Shown: in pieces, positions 11,954 through 23,160 of the stretch | How positions within the stretch are numbered: position 1 is the stretch's first letter | How the letters are laid out: the number at the start of each line of letters is the position of its first letter | NCBI RefSeq assembly: GCF_029873635.1 | Contig: NC_080423.1 | Coordinates: 105,713,773 to 105,777,772, forward strand | Length of the DNA: 64,000 nucleotides | Direction: 5' to 3' | DNA from: Malania oleifera | Taxonomy: Eukaryota > Streptophyta > Magnoliopsida > Santalales > Ximeniaceae | Translations under genes and position numbers: made by a program | Notes under the pieces: model-generated | What the model saw: only the letters and a program-made list of their open reading frames with translations | Told to the model about the DNA's origin: nothing | Database searches by the model: none

Positions 11954-12370
11954 GCATTAAATGTTCATATTGCCACAAAATTGTATTTAGTTTATCTTCC
12001 CTTACTGAGATGTGTCTCACTCCCGAACTTAATTAATTTTTCAAGAGACCCTGAGAGACCGGCGGGTCGTGGCCATCGTTAAGTGAGTTGAGCTTCCTTG
12101 CTAGAAGGGTAAGCTTTGATCTAGGATCAGGAGATTTTTGTTGTAAGATCCCAAGTCTATTTTGATATTTTGGAGATTGTATTCAAATACTATATTTTGG
12201 GAATGTAGTAGACCCTGGTATTATGTAATTAATGGTTTGATGGATGTAATTTATTTTTAGTGTTGCTTAGGTTTCTGCTGTTTATATCAGGCTAATCCCG
12301 CTACCCACGGTTCGGGTTGATATTATTATTATTTATGTTTATTATGTGATAAGTTAAGCAGGACATTACA

Positions 12371-12676
12371 ATTATTATTATTATTATTAGTAGCATTATT
12401 ATTATATTTACTATTATTATTATTATTATTATTTTGCTATTATTATTATTATTATTATTATTTTACTATTATTATTGTTATTATTATTATCACTTTATTA
12501 TCCTACTATTGTTATTATTATTATATTATTATTATTATTATTATTATTATTTATTATTATTGTTATCATTGTTATTTTTAAATATCATTATTATTATTTT
12601 ATTATTATTATTACTATTTACTATTATCATGTTTACTACTACTACTACTACTACCACTACCATTATTATTATTAGG
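12371..12676. repeat. (TTA)n-rich low-complexity tract
   Basis: About 300 bp composed almost wholly of TTA/ATT units with scattered C or G, ending in a short (TAC)n run. Long leucine/tyrosine/isoleucine reading frames here are products of the repeat. It lies between the end of the gypsy LTR and the TATA box of the next LTR-like segment, and may be part of that LTR's U3. Confidence 0.9.
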
Positions 12677-14773
12677 GTTTTGGGGGGATTAAAGCCTATA
12701 AAAGGCTAGCAAACGCACAAGAACACACATAGCCGAGGGGATGGAACCCTAAAAAATAAAATATAAAAAATCTTTCTCTCTCTCAAACGCTCGTTGTCTC
12801 CCTCTCCTTCCTTCGGTCTCTCCCTTTGCAACTCGTTCTGTTTCCAGCCACGGCAGACGCCGCACCACTCTCCGACCACTCTGCCATTCCAGCTCCTCCT
12901 TGAACTAGCTGCCGGCTACAACACTCGTGCACCACGAGCCACAGCGGAGCCACTCCAGTGTTGCGAACCACCAACATTCTCCAGCACGACACAACAACCA
13001 CAGAGGAGCTCCACCTCTCCCGTAGACCACCGCCGATCAGACCACTGCCGACTAGGCCACCACAGACGAGAGTTCCAGCCACCCCTTCGACCACCCTCCT
13101 ACAGTACTCTCTCCTCCTCACAGCCGGTTGCCCCCTTTGTTCCAGCTGCTCCAAACCCAGCAGCTCCAGCTCTAATCCTCACCGTCAACATCACCGACAA
13201 ACATCATCATCACCATCTCTAACTCACAGACCAGCCTCGTCTCTCCACCACCGTCGCACCGTCGTCGCCGTGGCAACCCGCGACGCCGCGGCTGTCATAT
13301 ATCCATCATTCTGCGGCGGCCCTTGCAGTCCTCTTTATCCTGGTAGCGTTCAGGAGAGGTTCTCACCTTTCAACCATACACATACACACACACAGCAGAA
13401 AACAAACCACACTCCCCCCCCACACACACATAAACACACACACATAAATTATATCATTATTATTATTATAAGTTTTTTTTTATATTATCGTTTTAGTAAT
13501 ATTGATGCTTATTTTTTTTAGAGGTATTAAACATTTATTATTATTATTGAAGGATCTTTATTGTTTGAATTTGTTTTAATATTTAAAGTGTTCTTTTTGT
13601 TGTGTTTATTATATATATATATAAAATATTAATACTATTGTTGTCTGTTAGATTGTTTGTTTTAATGTTTAATATCCATGATATATTTTTTTTGTTATTA
13701 TTATTGTATACTTTAATATTGTTGTCATGTTAATATTATCATTGTATATTTATTTTGCATATTATTATTATTATTATGTTGCATATTTATTTTATTATAT
13801 ATTTTTGCATATTTATGTGATTATTATTATTATGACCTTATATATTTATATTTATATTTATGTTATTATTGATTGCATATTTTAATTGTATATTTAATTT
13901 GCACGCATATGTATTATTGTCATTGCCTTAATTATTTATTGGCATATTTATATTATCATTTAATTGTATAGTTTACATCTTATTATTTATGTTACTTTTA
14001 CCTACCCTTCTTATTGTATATTTGATTATATATTTATTTTCGTATTATTATTGTATTTCCATGTTAGATTTTGGTATATTTCCTAATTATCACATGTTTC
14101 AATATTGTACCCATATATATTTGCATAATAGATTATAATTTGAATTGTTCCCATAATTTCACTTGATTTGTTTCCATATTGTATATTATTTATTATGTTT
14201 AACTATTTCCATATTTGTGCTATTGTATTTACATAATATTCGGTGCACGTACTATCCTTTCCATTATTAATATTAGTACTATTATTATTCTTATTATTAT
14301 TATTATTATTACCGCTATTATATATCATTATTATATTTTTTTATTAAATATTTTTTATTTTTTTATCCCTATGATTGCAATAAATACGGTACAAGCTTTT
14401 TTTATACTTCACGTAGCCCGGATATGAGGGAATATATACTATTTATATATTTTTGTGTGTATTTTGTTAATTCACAAAAGGGAGTAATTTTAAAGACTTT
14501 TTAAATTTACTTAGGGATAATTTCATAATTAATTAGGTATCGTTCGTAAGAACGGGTGTATAGGGGGTGCGTCGTACCTTTCCCTCGCGTAACTGAACTC
14601 TCGATCCTAGCTTTGGTAACGCAGACCAATTCTACCCTTAACTGGGTAGTAACTAAGTGTTCTAACCACACTAAAAGGTTAGTGGCGACTCCATTCCAAT
14701 TTTTCTCTAAAAATATAAACCACAATTTTTATTTCACCATCCCGGGGCACACGCGCTCCGAGACGTCGCGACA
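12677..14773 (+). mobile_element. Tat/Ogre-like gypsy LTR (solo or truncated)
   Basis: This holds a TATA box (CCTATAAAAGGC, about 12697-12708), a CT-rich and then GC-rich leader (12770-13340), a long AT-rich part, and a characteristic end at 14540-14773: GGTGCGTCGTACCTTTCCCTCG, CGTAACTGAACTC, GTGGCGACTCCA, and a terminus GAGACGTCGCGACA. From memory, such an end is typical of Tat-lineage (Ogre/Retand) plant LTRs. No primer site follows; copia sequence begins at 14774, so the LTR was inserted into or joined to the copia RNase H. The start is not defined and probably lies in the TTA tract. Confidence 0.6.
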
Positions 14774-15347
14774 CAATTTGTTCCTTGGTAGGTACATAAG
14801 TCATACTGATAATTCCTTCTTCAATTCTTTCTTTGATAAAGTGTTTGTCCACTTCCACATGTTTAGTCCTGTCATGTTGAACTAGATTGAGAGAGATACC
14901 GATGGCTGCCTTGTTGTCACAATAGAGTTTGATAGGAAATTCCACTAGGACCTGTAGTTCCTCCAAGAATTTCTATAACCACAGTCCTTCACATATTCCT
15001 TGAGCAACTGCCCTAAACTCAGCTTCAGCACTACTACGAGCCACTACATTCTATTTTTTGTTTCGCCATGTTACCAAATTTCCCCAGACGAATGTGCAAT
15101 AACCTGTGGTGGACCTTCTATCTTCCACTGATCCTGCCCAATTTGCATCTGTAAAGATCTCTACTTTCTTGTTTTCACATTTCTTGAAGAAGAGTCCTTT
15201 GCCCGAGGAGTCCTTGATATATCGAAGGATGTTGTACACAACATCTAAGTGGGCTTCTTTTGGCGAATGCATATGTTGGCTTACTACATTGACTGCAAAT
15301 GTAATATCTGGTCTAGTATGTGATAGGTAGATTAGCTTACCAACCAA
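14774..15347 (-). pseudogene. Copia RNase H domain, truncated
   Basis: Minus-strand fragments read GKLIYLSHTRPDITFAVNVV, LDVVYNILRYIKDSSGKGLF, IFTDANWAGSVEDRRSTTGY (the DxDWAG-like motif is DANWAG here), and, after an interruption, the C-terminal part (LYCDNKAAIGISLN, KHVEVDKHFIKERIEEG, YVPTKEQ). Translation ends at 14774, where the Tat-like LTR begins, before the usual ADIFTK motif. Confidence 0.88.
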
Positions 15348-15350
15348 TCT

Positions 15351-16172
15351 CTAATACCTCTCATTTTCAACTGGTATCCCACAGTCTTCAACCTTATTTA
15401 TTGCTTCAATCGGGGTTTCACTAGGTTTGCATCCAAGCATGCCAGTTTCAATTAGGAGATCAGTAACATACTTTCGCTGAGAAACACTAATTTCCTTTTT
15501 TGTTCTAGCAACTTCCATGTCCAAGAAGTACTGCAATTGTCCCAAGTCTTTAACTTCAAATTCAGTAGCTAGAACCCCCTTCAATCTTTCCATCTCTACC
15601 GTATCATCCCTAGTTAGGATTATATCATCAACATATACTATTAGAATTGTTCTCTTGCCCTTTTTAGACTGTTGGAAGAACATGGTATGATCTGATTGCC
15701 CTTGTCGATATCTTTGGTTCTTTATTACTTTTACAAATCCATCGAACCATACTCTGGGAGATTGTTTAAGTCCATACAGGGACTTCTTGAGTTTACACAC
15801 TCTGTTTTCTTCACCTTTCCTATTGAATCCTGGCGGTATAGTCATGTAAACTTCTTCTTCTAACTCACCATTTAGAAATGCATTCTTAATGTCAAGTTGT
15901 TATAGTGGTCAATCTAAGTTGGCTGCTAAAAACAGGATGACCCGAACTGTATTCAAGTTTGCCACTGGTGCAAATGTCTCTGTATAATCAATGTCATAAG
16001 TCTGTGTAAAACCTTTTGCGACAAGTTTGGCTTTATATCGTTCAACTGTCCCGTCAGATTTATGTTTCACTGTGAAGACCCATTTACCTTCTTTCCTTTC
16101 GGCAAATTCATTAACTCCCAAGTTCCATTTTTTTCTAGAGCCCACATTTCCTTCATGACTGCCTCCCTCCAT
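15351..16172 (-). pseudogene. Copia reverse transcriptase
   Basis: The minus strand carries the classical copia [30 protein letters not shown] (split across 15909-16172), VCKLKKSLYGLKQSPRVWF, the catalytic YVDDIILT (near 15620), LGQLQYFLDMEVA. The YVDD box is intact. A frameshift around 15845-15905 and stops separate it from the preceding part and from RNase H at about 15350. Confidence 0.9.
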
Positions 16173-17870
16173 TTAGGTATTTCCAGGGCTTCCTGAATGT
16201 TCTTTGGAATTCTCATTCTGTCAAGGTTAGAGACAAAAGCACAATATCCTGTAGACAAACTTTTATAAGACATGTATTTAGACCAGGGATATTGAGTACA
16301 TGACCTAGTTTGTTTTCTGATTGCAATAGGTAAATTGATGCCTTCAGGTACAGGCATGGTTATTTGAGCCATCATCGGTTCCAACGCTCTTGGTGCCTCA
16401 GGTATGAGATTCTCCTTGTTCTTTGTGTTTGGCTTTCCTGAGTAAACAAGTATATCTGCATTGTTTTGTTTTCCTGTATCTCCCCTTGAGATTAAGCGTT
16501 CTTTTGTGTTAGGCAGGTCAGGAAGTGAAGCAATGGAAGACTCAATAGATAGGTCAGGGAATGAAGCAATGGGAGGCTCAATAGATGGTACGGGTTCAGA
16601 TGGTACATATTGAGTAGTAAAAAAGTCAACGAACCGATCTTCACTCCATTTCTCCCCCTAAAGAGAGGTTTTGGGGAAATAAGGAGTGGTTTCAAAGAAT
16701 GTGACATCCAGGCTAACAAACGTCCTTTTTAAGATAGATTCGTAGCATTTTTATCTTTTTTGGGTAGGAGAGTAACCGATGAAAACACATTTTAACAGCA
16801 CGAAGATCCAATTTATCCCGATGGTGAGCATAAACGTGAATAAATGCAGTGCAGCTAAAGATTTTTAGTGGAAGACTGGAGGAAAGGCGAGAGGTAGGAA
16901 AAATTCCTGGAATTTATGGAGAAGAGTGGCAAAGGAAAGTACTTGACTCGACATTCGATTAATGAGATGGGTGGCTGTTAAGATAGCATCTCCCCAAAAA
17001 TAGTTTTTCATGTTTGTAGTGAACATTAAAACCCAAGCTACTTCAAGTATATGTCTGTTTTTTCATTCGGCAACCCCATTTTGTTGAGGGGTGTCTACAC
17101 AAGAACTCTGATGAATAATCCCAATTTCTTAAAGATAAGTTCCTAGAATTTCATTAAAATATTCCGTACCATTATCAATACGTAAAATTTGAATTTGAGT
17201 CTGGAATTGTGTTTGAACCATGAAATAAAAATTGACAAAAAAGGAGTGTACTTATGTTTTATCTTTCAACAAGTAAACCCCACAAAGACGAGTATGGTCA
17301 TCAATAAAAATAACAAACCATTTTTGTATGGGTGCGATTGGGGGATCTTAAGGGTCCCCACAAATCACTGTGAATCATAGTAAACAAGCAGGATGGTTTG
17401 TATATGGATGATGGGAAAGAGGCACGCCGGTGTTTTGCAAGCTCATATACTTTACATTGAAACTCAGAAGACTTTTTATTTGAACATATAAATGGAAACA
17501 AACGTTTTAAATAATGAAAATTTGGGCGACCCATCCTAGAATGCCATAACAAAAGTTCATTCTCTCTAGAGATAGATATAGAAACACAAATTGCAGTATT
17601 ATATTGTTTACTCAAGCGTGCCTCTTCAAAGTAGTAGACTCCTTCATACACCTTAGCGATGCCAATCGTCTTCCCCGATGACAGGTTTTGAAAAACACAA
17701 TGAGATGAAACAAATTTAGCAGAGCAATTGGAGTTTTTCGTTAACTGGCTGATAGATAACAAATTGCAAGATAACTTGGGAACATAGAGGACAGATTTTA
17801 AAGTTATAGAGTTAGATATGCGAATACTTCCTCTACCGGCGAATGGTGAGAGAGAACCATCTACAATTTT
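16173..17870 (-). pseudogene. Copia integrase and end of protease
   Basis: From 17870 leftwards: the protease end (KIVDGSLSPFAGRGSIRIS, SVLYVPKLSCNLLS), the GAG-pre-integrase region (LLWHSRMGRPNFHYLKRLFP), an integrase zinc-binding remnant (C..C, KHRRASFP), catalytic-core fragments (MIHSDLWGP near 17350), and C-terminal linker sequence to RT (16492-16384). Many stops. The upper edge is the ATTTT target duplication of the inserted LTR; the rest of the protease lies at 20190-20330. Confidence 0.85.
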
Positions 17871-18884
17871 TATCACGACCTGCTCCTTTTTCACATATAT
17901 TTTTTTTTTATATAAATAAATTATCATCACATCATACATTCCAACTCAGCAGGTCACAATTCATCTGGGCCCGTGGGCACTTGGGATATAACAAAACATA
18001 CAGCAGAAGCCTACGTAGCAGAAAGTATAAAATCATATACATCTCATCATAATGTGCATAACACATACCAGAGTCACTACAATTTCTATCTCACAGTATA
18101 TACATCTCAAAAATGAAATCTAGGGACAATCCCCACAAAACCTAACTGTCCCTACCAAAAACTTACCCTTCCAAAGAGGGCAAACAACTGATCTAGATCA
18201 GCGGGGCTTTTCCCGCTCTCCTATCAGGGGCTCCTGAAAAATGTATAAGATTTAGGGGTGAGACACCTCTCAGTAAGGGAAATAAACTAATACCAGTGTG
18301 TGGCAACATGAGTATTCTGTGTTCTACATATACCATACATAACATATTTAATACTGTTTATCAAATCTGGGAAAACATATGCATATCAAAACATGGCAGA
18401 ACATACTGCCTTTTCATAAACATTTCTCATCTCATATCATAATAATAATAACATAAAAATAACCCTGGTAGGTTAACTGGCTGTTGTCATGTATTACCCC
18501 CACATGACTGGGTTGTGTGGCCCGAAGGTGGGACCTGACAATGGTTGGCCGACCACTGCCAAGTCAAACAATAGTCTGTAGGTCCGATGGGTCTACCCAG
18601 ATTGGTCCGTACACCAGGGGCGATAACAGCACACTTCTTGAAAATAACCACATCGACCATCTAATCTCACACCACTCCGTACAGTGGCGTTAACACAGAT
18701 ATCATGATCACGAGGACCATGGACACATAGCAACGGTACCGTGCAAGTGCTAGCCTAGACCAAGCCAACCAGGTTCTGATATCATATACATATACTAAAA
18801 CCGTGATACATAAATATCTCATATTATTTATTTTCACATCAATCATATCATTTCACATATATACGTGTATCATGAAAATCATCG

Positions 18885-19120
18885 GCCCGTACGCCAGTAT
18901 TACACATTTTAACATAGCACGGCCCGTACGCTGGCAATCACATAGCACAGCCCGTACGCTGGCAAACCACATAGCACAGCCCGTACGCTGGCAAATCACA
19001 TAGCACGGCCCGTACGCCTGCAAACCACATAGCACAGCCCGTACGCCAGCAAATCACATAGCACGGCCCGTACGCCAGCAAATCACATATACATATAAAA
19101 ATATCTCGGCCCGTACGCCG
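18885..19120. repeat. Minisatellite, about 29-30 bp unit, about 8 copies
   Basis: Units resembling CATAGCACGGCCCGTACGCC followed by AGCAAATCA repeat about eight times in tandem with few changes. The array lies inside the gypsy solo LTR. Its position and the GGCCGTA/TACGGCC core match the minisatellite of the plus-strand LTR at 11265-11450, so the two probably share an origin but expanded separately. Confidence 0.88.
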
Positions 19121-19866
19121 GTTTTCCATCATAGAAATCCATATCGTCCCCATTCCAAAAAAAAAAACAGTATTTCACAACATTTTTATACTCATGCCAC
19201 ACTAAACAAATTTTCTACGTATTCAACATATCATCATTTAAACAGTATTTTCCAAATATAAATCATATATATAAATATATTTATTTGTCCTGAAACTAGA
19301 TGCTATATATATATACATACATTTTCTCAAAACAAAACTAACTTAGTTTATCCCCTTACCTGATTCCTGAAAAGCCCCTAAGAAAATCTTCCCCGTACCC
19401 ACAAGGTTCTCAACTTAATACCCTGAAAATGAAAACTCGCAGAATTAAAGTTTAGTATTTTCGTACGTACAACATTTTCTATAACTACCACTAAGTCAAA
19501 TTCGACTTAAAAAGTCTTACCTCAACTTAGGGATGAATCCCAACGTTCCCAATCAACACCTTAGAACTGAAAATTTTCAGTATTAAAGTTCAGTATTTTT
19601 ATGGGTATATCACTTTCTTCAACTGCCAAAAATCCAAATATTGAATATAAAGCCTTACCTTGGATTTGGGATGAAATCCAACTTCGTTTCCCTGACGATC
19701 CACTCCGGCAGACTTGTAGAGAACTTCGCCAGGAGCGTCGTGGTGGCTTCGGTTTGTCGATCCGGCGTAAAACTAGCCCGGAATCGAAGAGAGAGAGAGT
19801 CGTAGGAGAGAGGGAGAAGAGAGAGAGAGAGAGAATGAACTCAAAGCTTCTTAAAGAAGCTTGTGT

Positions 19867-19872
<6 letters not shown>

Positions 19873-19916
<44 letters not shown>

Positions 19917-19958
19917 GTAAACATTTATTAAAGTGTAGCTTCTTGAAGAAGCTTTTAT

Positions 19959-20046
<88 letters not shown>
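19873..20046. repeat. (TA)n and (CA)n microsatellites
   Basis: Two TA runs (about 19873-19913 and 19965-19990) and a compound (CA)n(TA)n run (19990-20046). They sit in the U3 part of the solo LTR around its TATA region and are separated by the AGCTTCTTGAAGAAGCT palindrome. Confidence 0.93.
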
Positions 20047-20049
<3 letters not shown>

Positions 20050-20189
20050 GCTTTAATATTTATATATATATATATATTTGTTCCTTATCATACTATTCAT
20101 TTTACTTGTTAATTTAATTAATTAATTTTATTTTATTATTTTATTATTATTATATATATATATATATTTTTCCCGGTTACTACAATTTT

Positions 20190-20400
20190 GACTCTCAGAT
20201 TTTCAGCATATGATGAATAGGATGAAAACAATTGATAAGAACTAGTCATATGATCAGATGCACCCGAGTCAATTATCCATGGTGATTTGTTAATATAGTA
20301 TTTAAGACTGACAAATAATTACCTCGGTGAGCCAGAGAACCAGTGGAAGACTAACCCAATATTTGAATTGAGGAAATCATTTTATACAGCTGATTCGTTT
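20190..20400 (-). pseudogene. Copia protease, N-terminal part
   Basis: The minus strand reads WIIDSGASDHMT (about 20235-20275), the copia aspartic-protease active site (D-S-G), followed by LFSSYS and ending at the ATTTT duplication where the LTR entered. The remainder continues at 17870 and below. Confidence 0.85.
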
Positions 20401-21433
20401 GTTCAAGGCTGAACGCACTACTTGAAATATTATTGGTTTTTTCACCTTGTGGTTTTTCAATTGAACAATCAGTAGTAGCCTAATACCCATGATTTTTTTG
20501 ATATTATCTCGGCTTCCAATCTGCAGGTTTTCCATGAATCTCCCAGCAGGTGTCTTTTGAATGTCCTGACTTTTGACAATGATCACACCAAATTTTTCCT
20601 TTTTGTGGCCTTTGTCCAGAATTGAAGCCTGAGCCCACAGGATGTTTTGACATTAGGGCCGAAACTTCAGGCCCCATGTCTTTTCAGGTTGGGGCTGAAA
20701 TTTCAGGTGCGTTGTGCGTCTTCAACATCACCTTGTGACGACTTTTCTCATGCTGCACCTTTGCAAAGTCCTCTCGATTCGAAGGTAGGGGACGTTGGCC
20801 AAGGATCCTCCCTTGTACATCATCCAGGTCGTGATTGAGACCTGCAGAAAACTAGAACACCCTCTCATTTTTTAGGCGTCGCTTGTATCATATGCTGTCA
20901 TCGGAGCACTCTCACTCTTCATCGACACTAAGGTCAAGCTCCTGCTAGAGGGTGGTCATCTCCATGAAGTACTCAGTGACCTCCCTTTCTCCTTGCCTTA
21001 GCTACCACAGTCGAGTCTTAATCTCAAATATTTGGGAGTAACTTTCGGCATCAAAGTATGTCTCGTGAACTACTTCCCAGACATCTTTCGCCATTGGAAG
21101 GAACAAGTATATATTTCCGATTGAGGACTTCATCGAATTTATAAGCCACGTCGTCATCATGGAATTCTCGGCTTTCCATTTTTGTAGAGCTGTGATGTCT
21201 GTTGTGGCGGGCTTCTTCCGTTCGCCGGTAAGGTATCCTAACCTCCCTTTTCTTTCAATCACTAGTTTAATGAACTGAGCCCATTCACGAACATTTCCGT
21301 TCAATTTCTCCACCGAGAGTGGAAAGGCCGTGTTGTCTAGCCCTTGCAAACTCACAGTTGAGATGATATCAGAGTTTCTATCAAGAGTTTCAAAGGAACT
21401 CGACCCTTTGCTGTTGACGACATCGTTTTCCAT
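20401..21433 (-). pseudogene. Copia gag with zinc knuckle
   Basis: Begins at ATG 21433, about 30 bp after the primer site. An open reading frame of 143 codons (21433-21002) has the UBN2/gag core: FPLSVEKLNGNVREWAQF, LGYLTGERKKPA, WKAENSMMTTWLINSM, KDVWEVVHETYFD. After frame changes there is a CCHC zinc knuckle near 20545-20600 (CDHCQKSGHSKDTC). The WxxxNxxxxxWLxxSM pattern is usual for plant copia Gag. Confidence 0.87.
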
Positions 21434-21460
21434 AGTTAGCTAAGGTTTAGGAACCCTAGC

Positions 21461-21660
21461 TCTGATACCATGTAAGCAAAATTTTATATGAATAATTCTT
21501 CAATTCACATATGTACATCCCAATCTTTTATAATACAATCAACTAATATAAATAAGGAAATAATCTCCTTACAGAATAAAATACAATAAAATAAAATCTC
21601 CTACGTTTATCCACCTTCCTAATTTATTCATTATTCACAACGATACTTGGGATTTTAACA
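21461..21660 (-). repeat. Copia 5' LTR (about 190 bp) with primer site
   Basis: The minus strand reads TGGTATCAGAGCTAGGG at 21456-21472, matching initiator tRNA-Met. The adjoining LTR spans about 21472 to 21660 (TGTAAGC...TTTTAACA). Such a short LTR fits the Ale/Retrofit-like range of plant copia elements; the lineage is inferred only from length. No matching 3' LTR is in the window. Confidence 0.75.
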
Positions 21661-21687
21661 AATTGTCTTATTATTGTTAATTTATTC

Positions 21688-22700
21688 AGATGTCGAACCT
21701 AAGTAAAAATGAATTTGTTCCCCTTTATATCAAGGAAAACAATTATTATCATGGATTCTTGATGTTGATATCCATCTAAATGTAATGACTTGGGAAATAC
21801 TATTTTAGATGAAAATATTGCATTCCTATAGGATCACACAAAAGTTATGATCTTCCTCCATCATTATTTAGATGAAAAATTAAAGACTGAATACTAAATT
21901 GTTAATGGCCCACTTATCCTAGCGAAAATTTAAAAGATTGATTTGACCACAAAAAGACTGTGATTTTACCAAAAAGTTGATATGAATGGTTGCACCTGAT
22001 GTTGCAAGACTTTAAAACAGTCATCAAATATAACTCAACTCTACTTAAGATTAGCTTAAAGCTAAAATTAATTGGTGAAAATATTATTGATGAAGACATG
22101 CTAGAAAATGCCTTTACTATTTTCCATCCCATTAATGTGCTCCTACAACAACAATATAAAAAGAGGAAATTTACTAAATTTTCTGAACATACATCATGTC
22201 TTATTGTCGCTGAGCAAAATAACAAGCTTTTGATGAAAAATCATCAAATTCATCCAATTGGTTCGACTCCATTCTCTTAAGTGAATATGAATACATTTCA
22301 TGGTCGAGAACGAGGCCGCAAGTATGGTCGTGGGTATGGTCGTGGTTGTTGTCAAAATAATCACTAGCATTAACGTGAGATTACAATCCCCTAGAAGAGG
22401 TATGACACCCGAAAGAGGGATAACCCCTAGAAGAGGGATGACTCCTAAAAGCGGGATAATGATCAAAATCAACGACTTAGGTATCATGAAAATGAATGCT
22501 ACAGATGCAAAGGAAAATGTCATTGGTCGCGTACCTGTCGTACGCCCTAGCACTTGGTAGACCTATACCAAGCCTCAATAAGAGAAAAGGAAAATAGTAA
22601 AAAAATTGAAATACATTTTGCTGATAATATTGTTCCAATAGACCTTGATGCTGGACCATTGAACTCTATTTATCTTGATGTTGCTGATTTCCTTGTAAAT
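21688..22700 (+). pseudogene. Copia gag with zinc knuckle
   Basis: Begins ATGTCG at about 21690 (MSNLSKNEFVPL). It continues in pieces through the UBN2 gag domain (21990-22280: LQDFKTVIKYNSTL, EDMLENAFTIFH, NVLLQQQYKKRKF, LIVAEQNNKLLMKNH), a basic Arg/Gly-rich stretch, and the zinc knuckle CYRCKGKCHWSRTC (about 22497-22540, with Cys for the usual Gly). It ends in FADNIVPIDLDAGPLNSIYLDVADF. Several frame changes and stops. Confidence 0.85.
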
Positions 22701-22824
22701 TAAGATGAAAATTTTAATGTAATATTTTAAGATACAAAGTAAGCAATATTATATTTTGATTTTAATAAATAAATTATCATATTTATTGTTGCTATGATCA
22801 ATTATAATAATGAGTTTTTAAAAT

Positions 22825-23160
22825 ATGTGTTGTAGTGTAAATTGTCTTAAAGCTTTAATCGATTCAAAGATGTCTTTGGAAGAAGTTTGTTTAGGTGACA
22901 GTGCTACAACACACACAGTTCTTCGAGATAGGAAATATTTCCATTATTTGAATATATCTTCAACAAATGTTAATATAATATCTGCTTCTAAAAATTGGAT
23001 TGAAGACTCCGGGATAGCTAATATAAAGTTACCCAATGGTACTTTATTAAAAATTGATGAAACTTTATATTCTAGCAGATGTAGAAGAAATCTATTAAGC
23101 TTTAAAGATTTAAGACTCAATGGATATCACATTGATACTACAAATGAAGGCAGTAAATAA
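22825..23160 (+). pseudogene. Copia protease
   Basis: A 111-codon open frame reads CLGDSATTHTVLRDRKYF (D-S-A in place of the usual D-S-G at the active site), IISASKNWIEDSGIANIKL, RRNLLSFKDLRLNGYH. The change of the active-site Gly to Ala suggests loss of protease activity even apart from the surrounding stops. Confidence 0.82.

Larger units (their letters stand above)
10267..12370 (+). repeat. Gypsy 3' LTR, plus strand (2.1 kb)
   Basis: Starts TGTGACAACCCG directly after the polypurine tract and ends GGACATTACA. It contains a TCGTCGACGA palindrome array (10348-10550), a TATA-like CCTATAAGTAG (10554-10564), a CT-rich leader, a minisatellite (11265-11450) and a (TA)n run (11913-11951). It belongs with the LTRs at 1-871, 17871-20184 and 62796-64000 by shared blocks such as the 10760-10880 segment. 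Confidence 0.85.
17871..20184 (-). mobile_element. Gypsy solo LTR inserted in copia protease (2314 bp)
   Basis: It is flanked by a perfect 5-bp duplication ATTTT (17866-17870 and 20185-20189). On the minus strand it starts TGTAGTAACCGGG; its other end is decayed (TATCACGACCTGC where TGTCACGACC is expected). Only LTR sequence lies between, so it is a solo LTR. It shares the conserved block near 19380-19520 with the other gypsy LTRs and repeats part of it at 19555-19640. In place of GTCGAC palindromes it has two AGCTTCTT/AAGAAGCT palindromes (19845-19862, 19938-19954) within long (TA)n and (CA)n runs. Confidence 0.9.
14774..21660 (-). mobile_element. Ty1/copia retrotransposon, minus strand, split and 3'-truncated
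   Basis: Right to left: a short 5' LTR (21472-21660), a tRNA-Met primer site (21461-21472), gag (21433 down to about 20500), protease, integrase, RT and RNase H ending at 14774. The order PR-IN-RT-RNaseH is diagnostic of Ty1/copia. A gypsy solo LTR (17871-20184) splits the protease. The 3' LTR and end of RNase H are missing, lost where the Tat-like LTR abuts. Stops and frameshifts are scattered through pol. Confidence 0.88.

Noticed and set aside
12434-12709. Open reading frame rich in Leu, Tyr and Ile
   Set aside because: A direct product of the (TTA)n tract, with no domain or codon signal.
12794-13521. Pro/Ser/Thr-rich and His-rich reading frames
   Set aside because: They lie in the GC-rich leader of an LTR, overlap in several frames, and show low-complexity composition without family resemblance.
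18885-19120. CRISPR-like array of regular 29-30 bp repeats
   Set aside because: Units are in direct tandem without unique spacers, lie in a plant LTR, and no cas genes exist; it is a minisatellite.
22300-22560. Possible independent host gene with repeated TPRRGMTP-like residues
   Set aside because: It is the Arg/Gly-rich part of copia gag, and the zinc knuckle follows in another frame.
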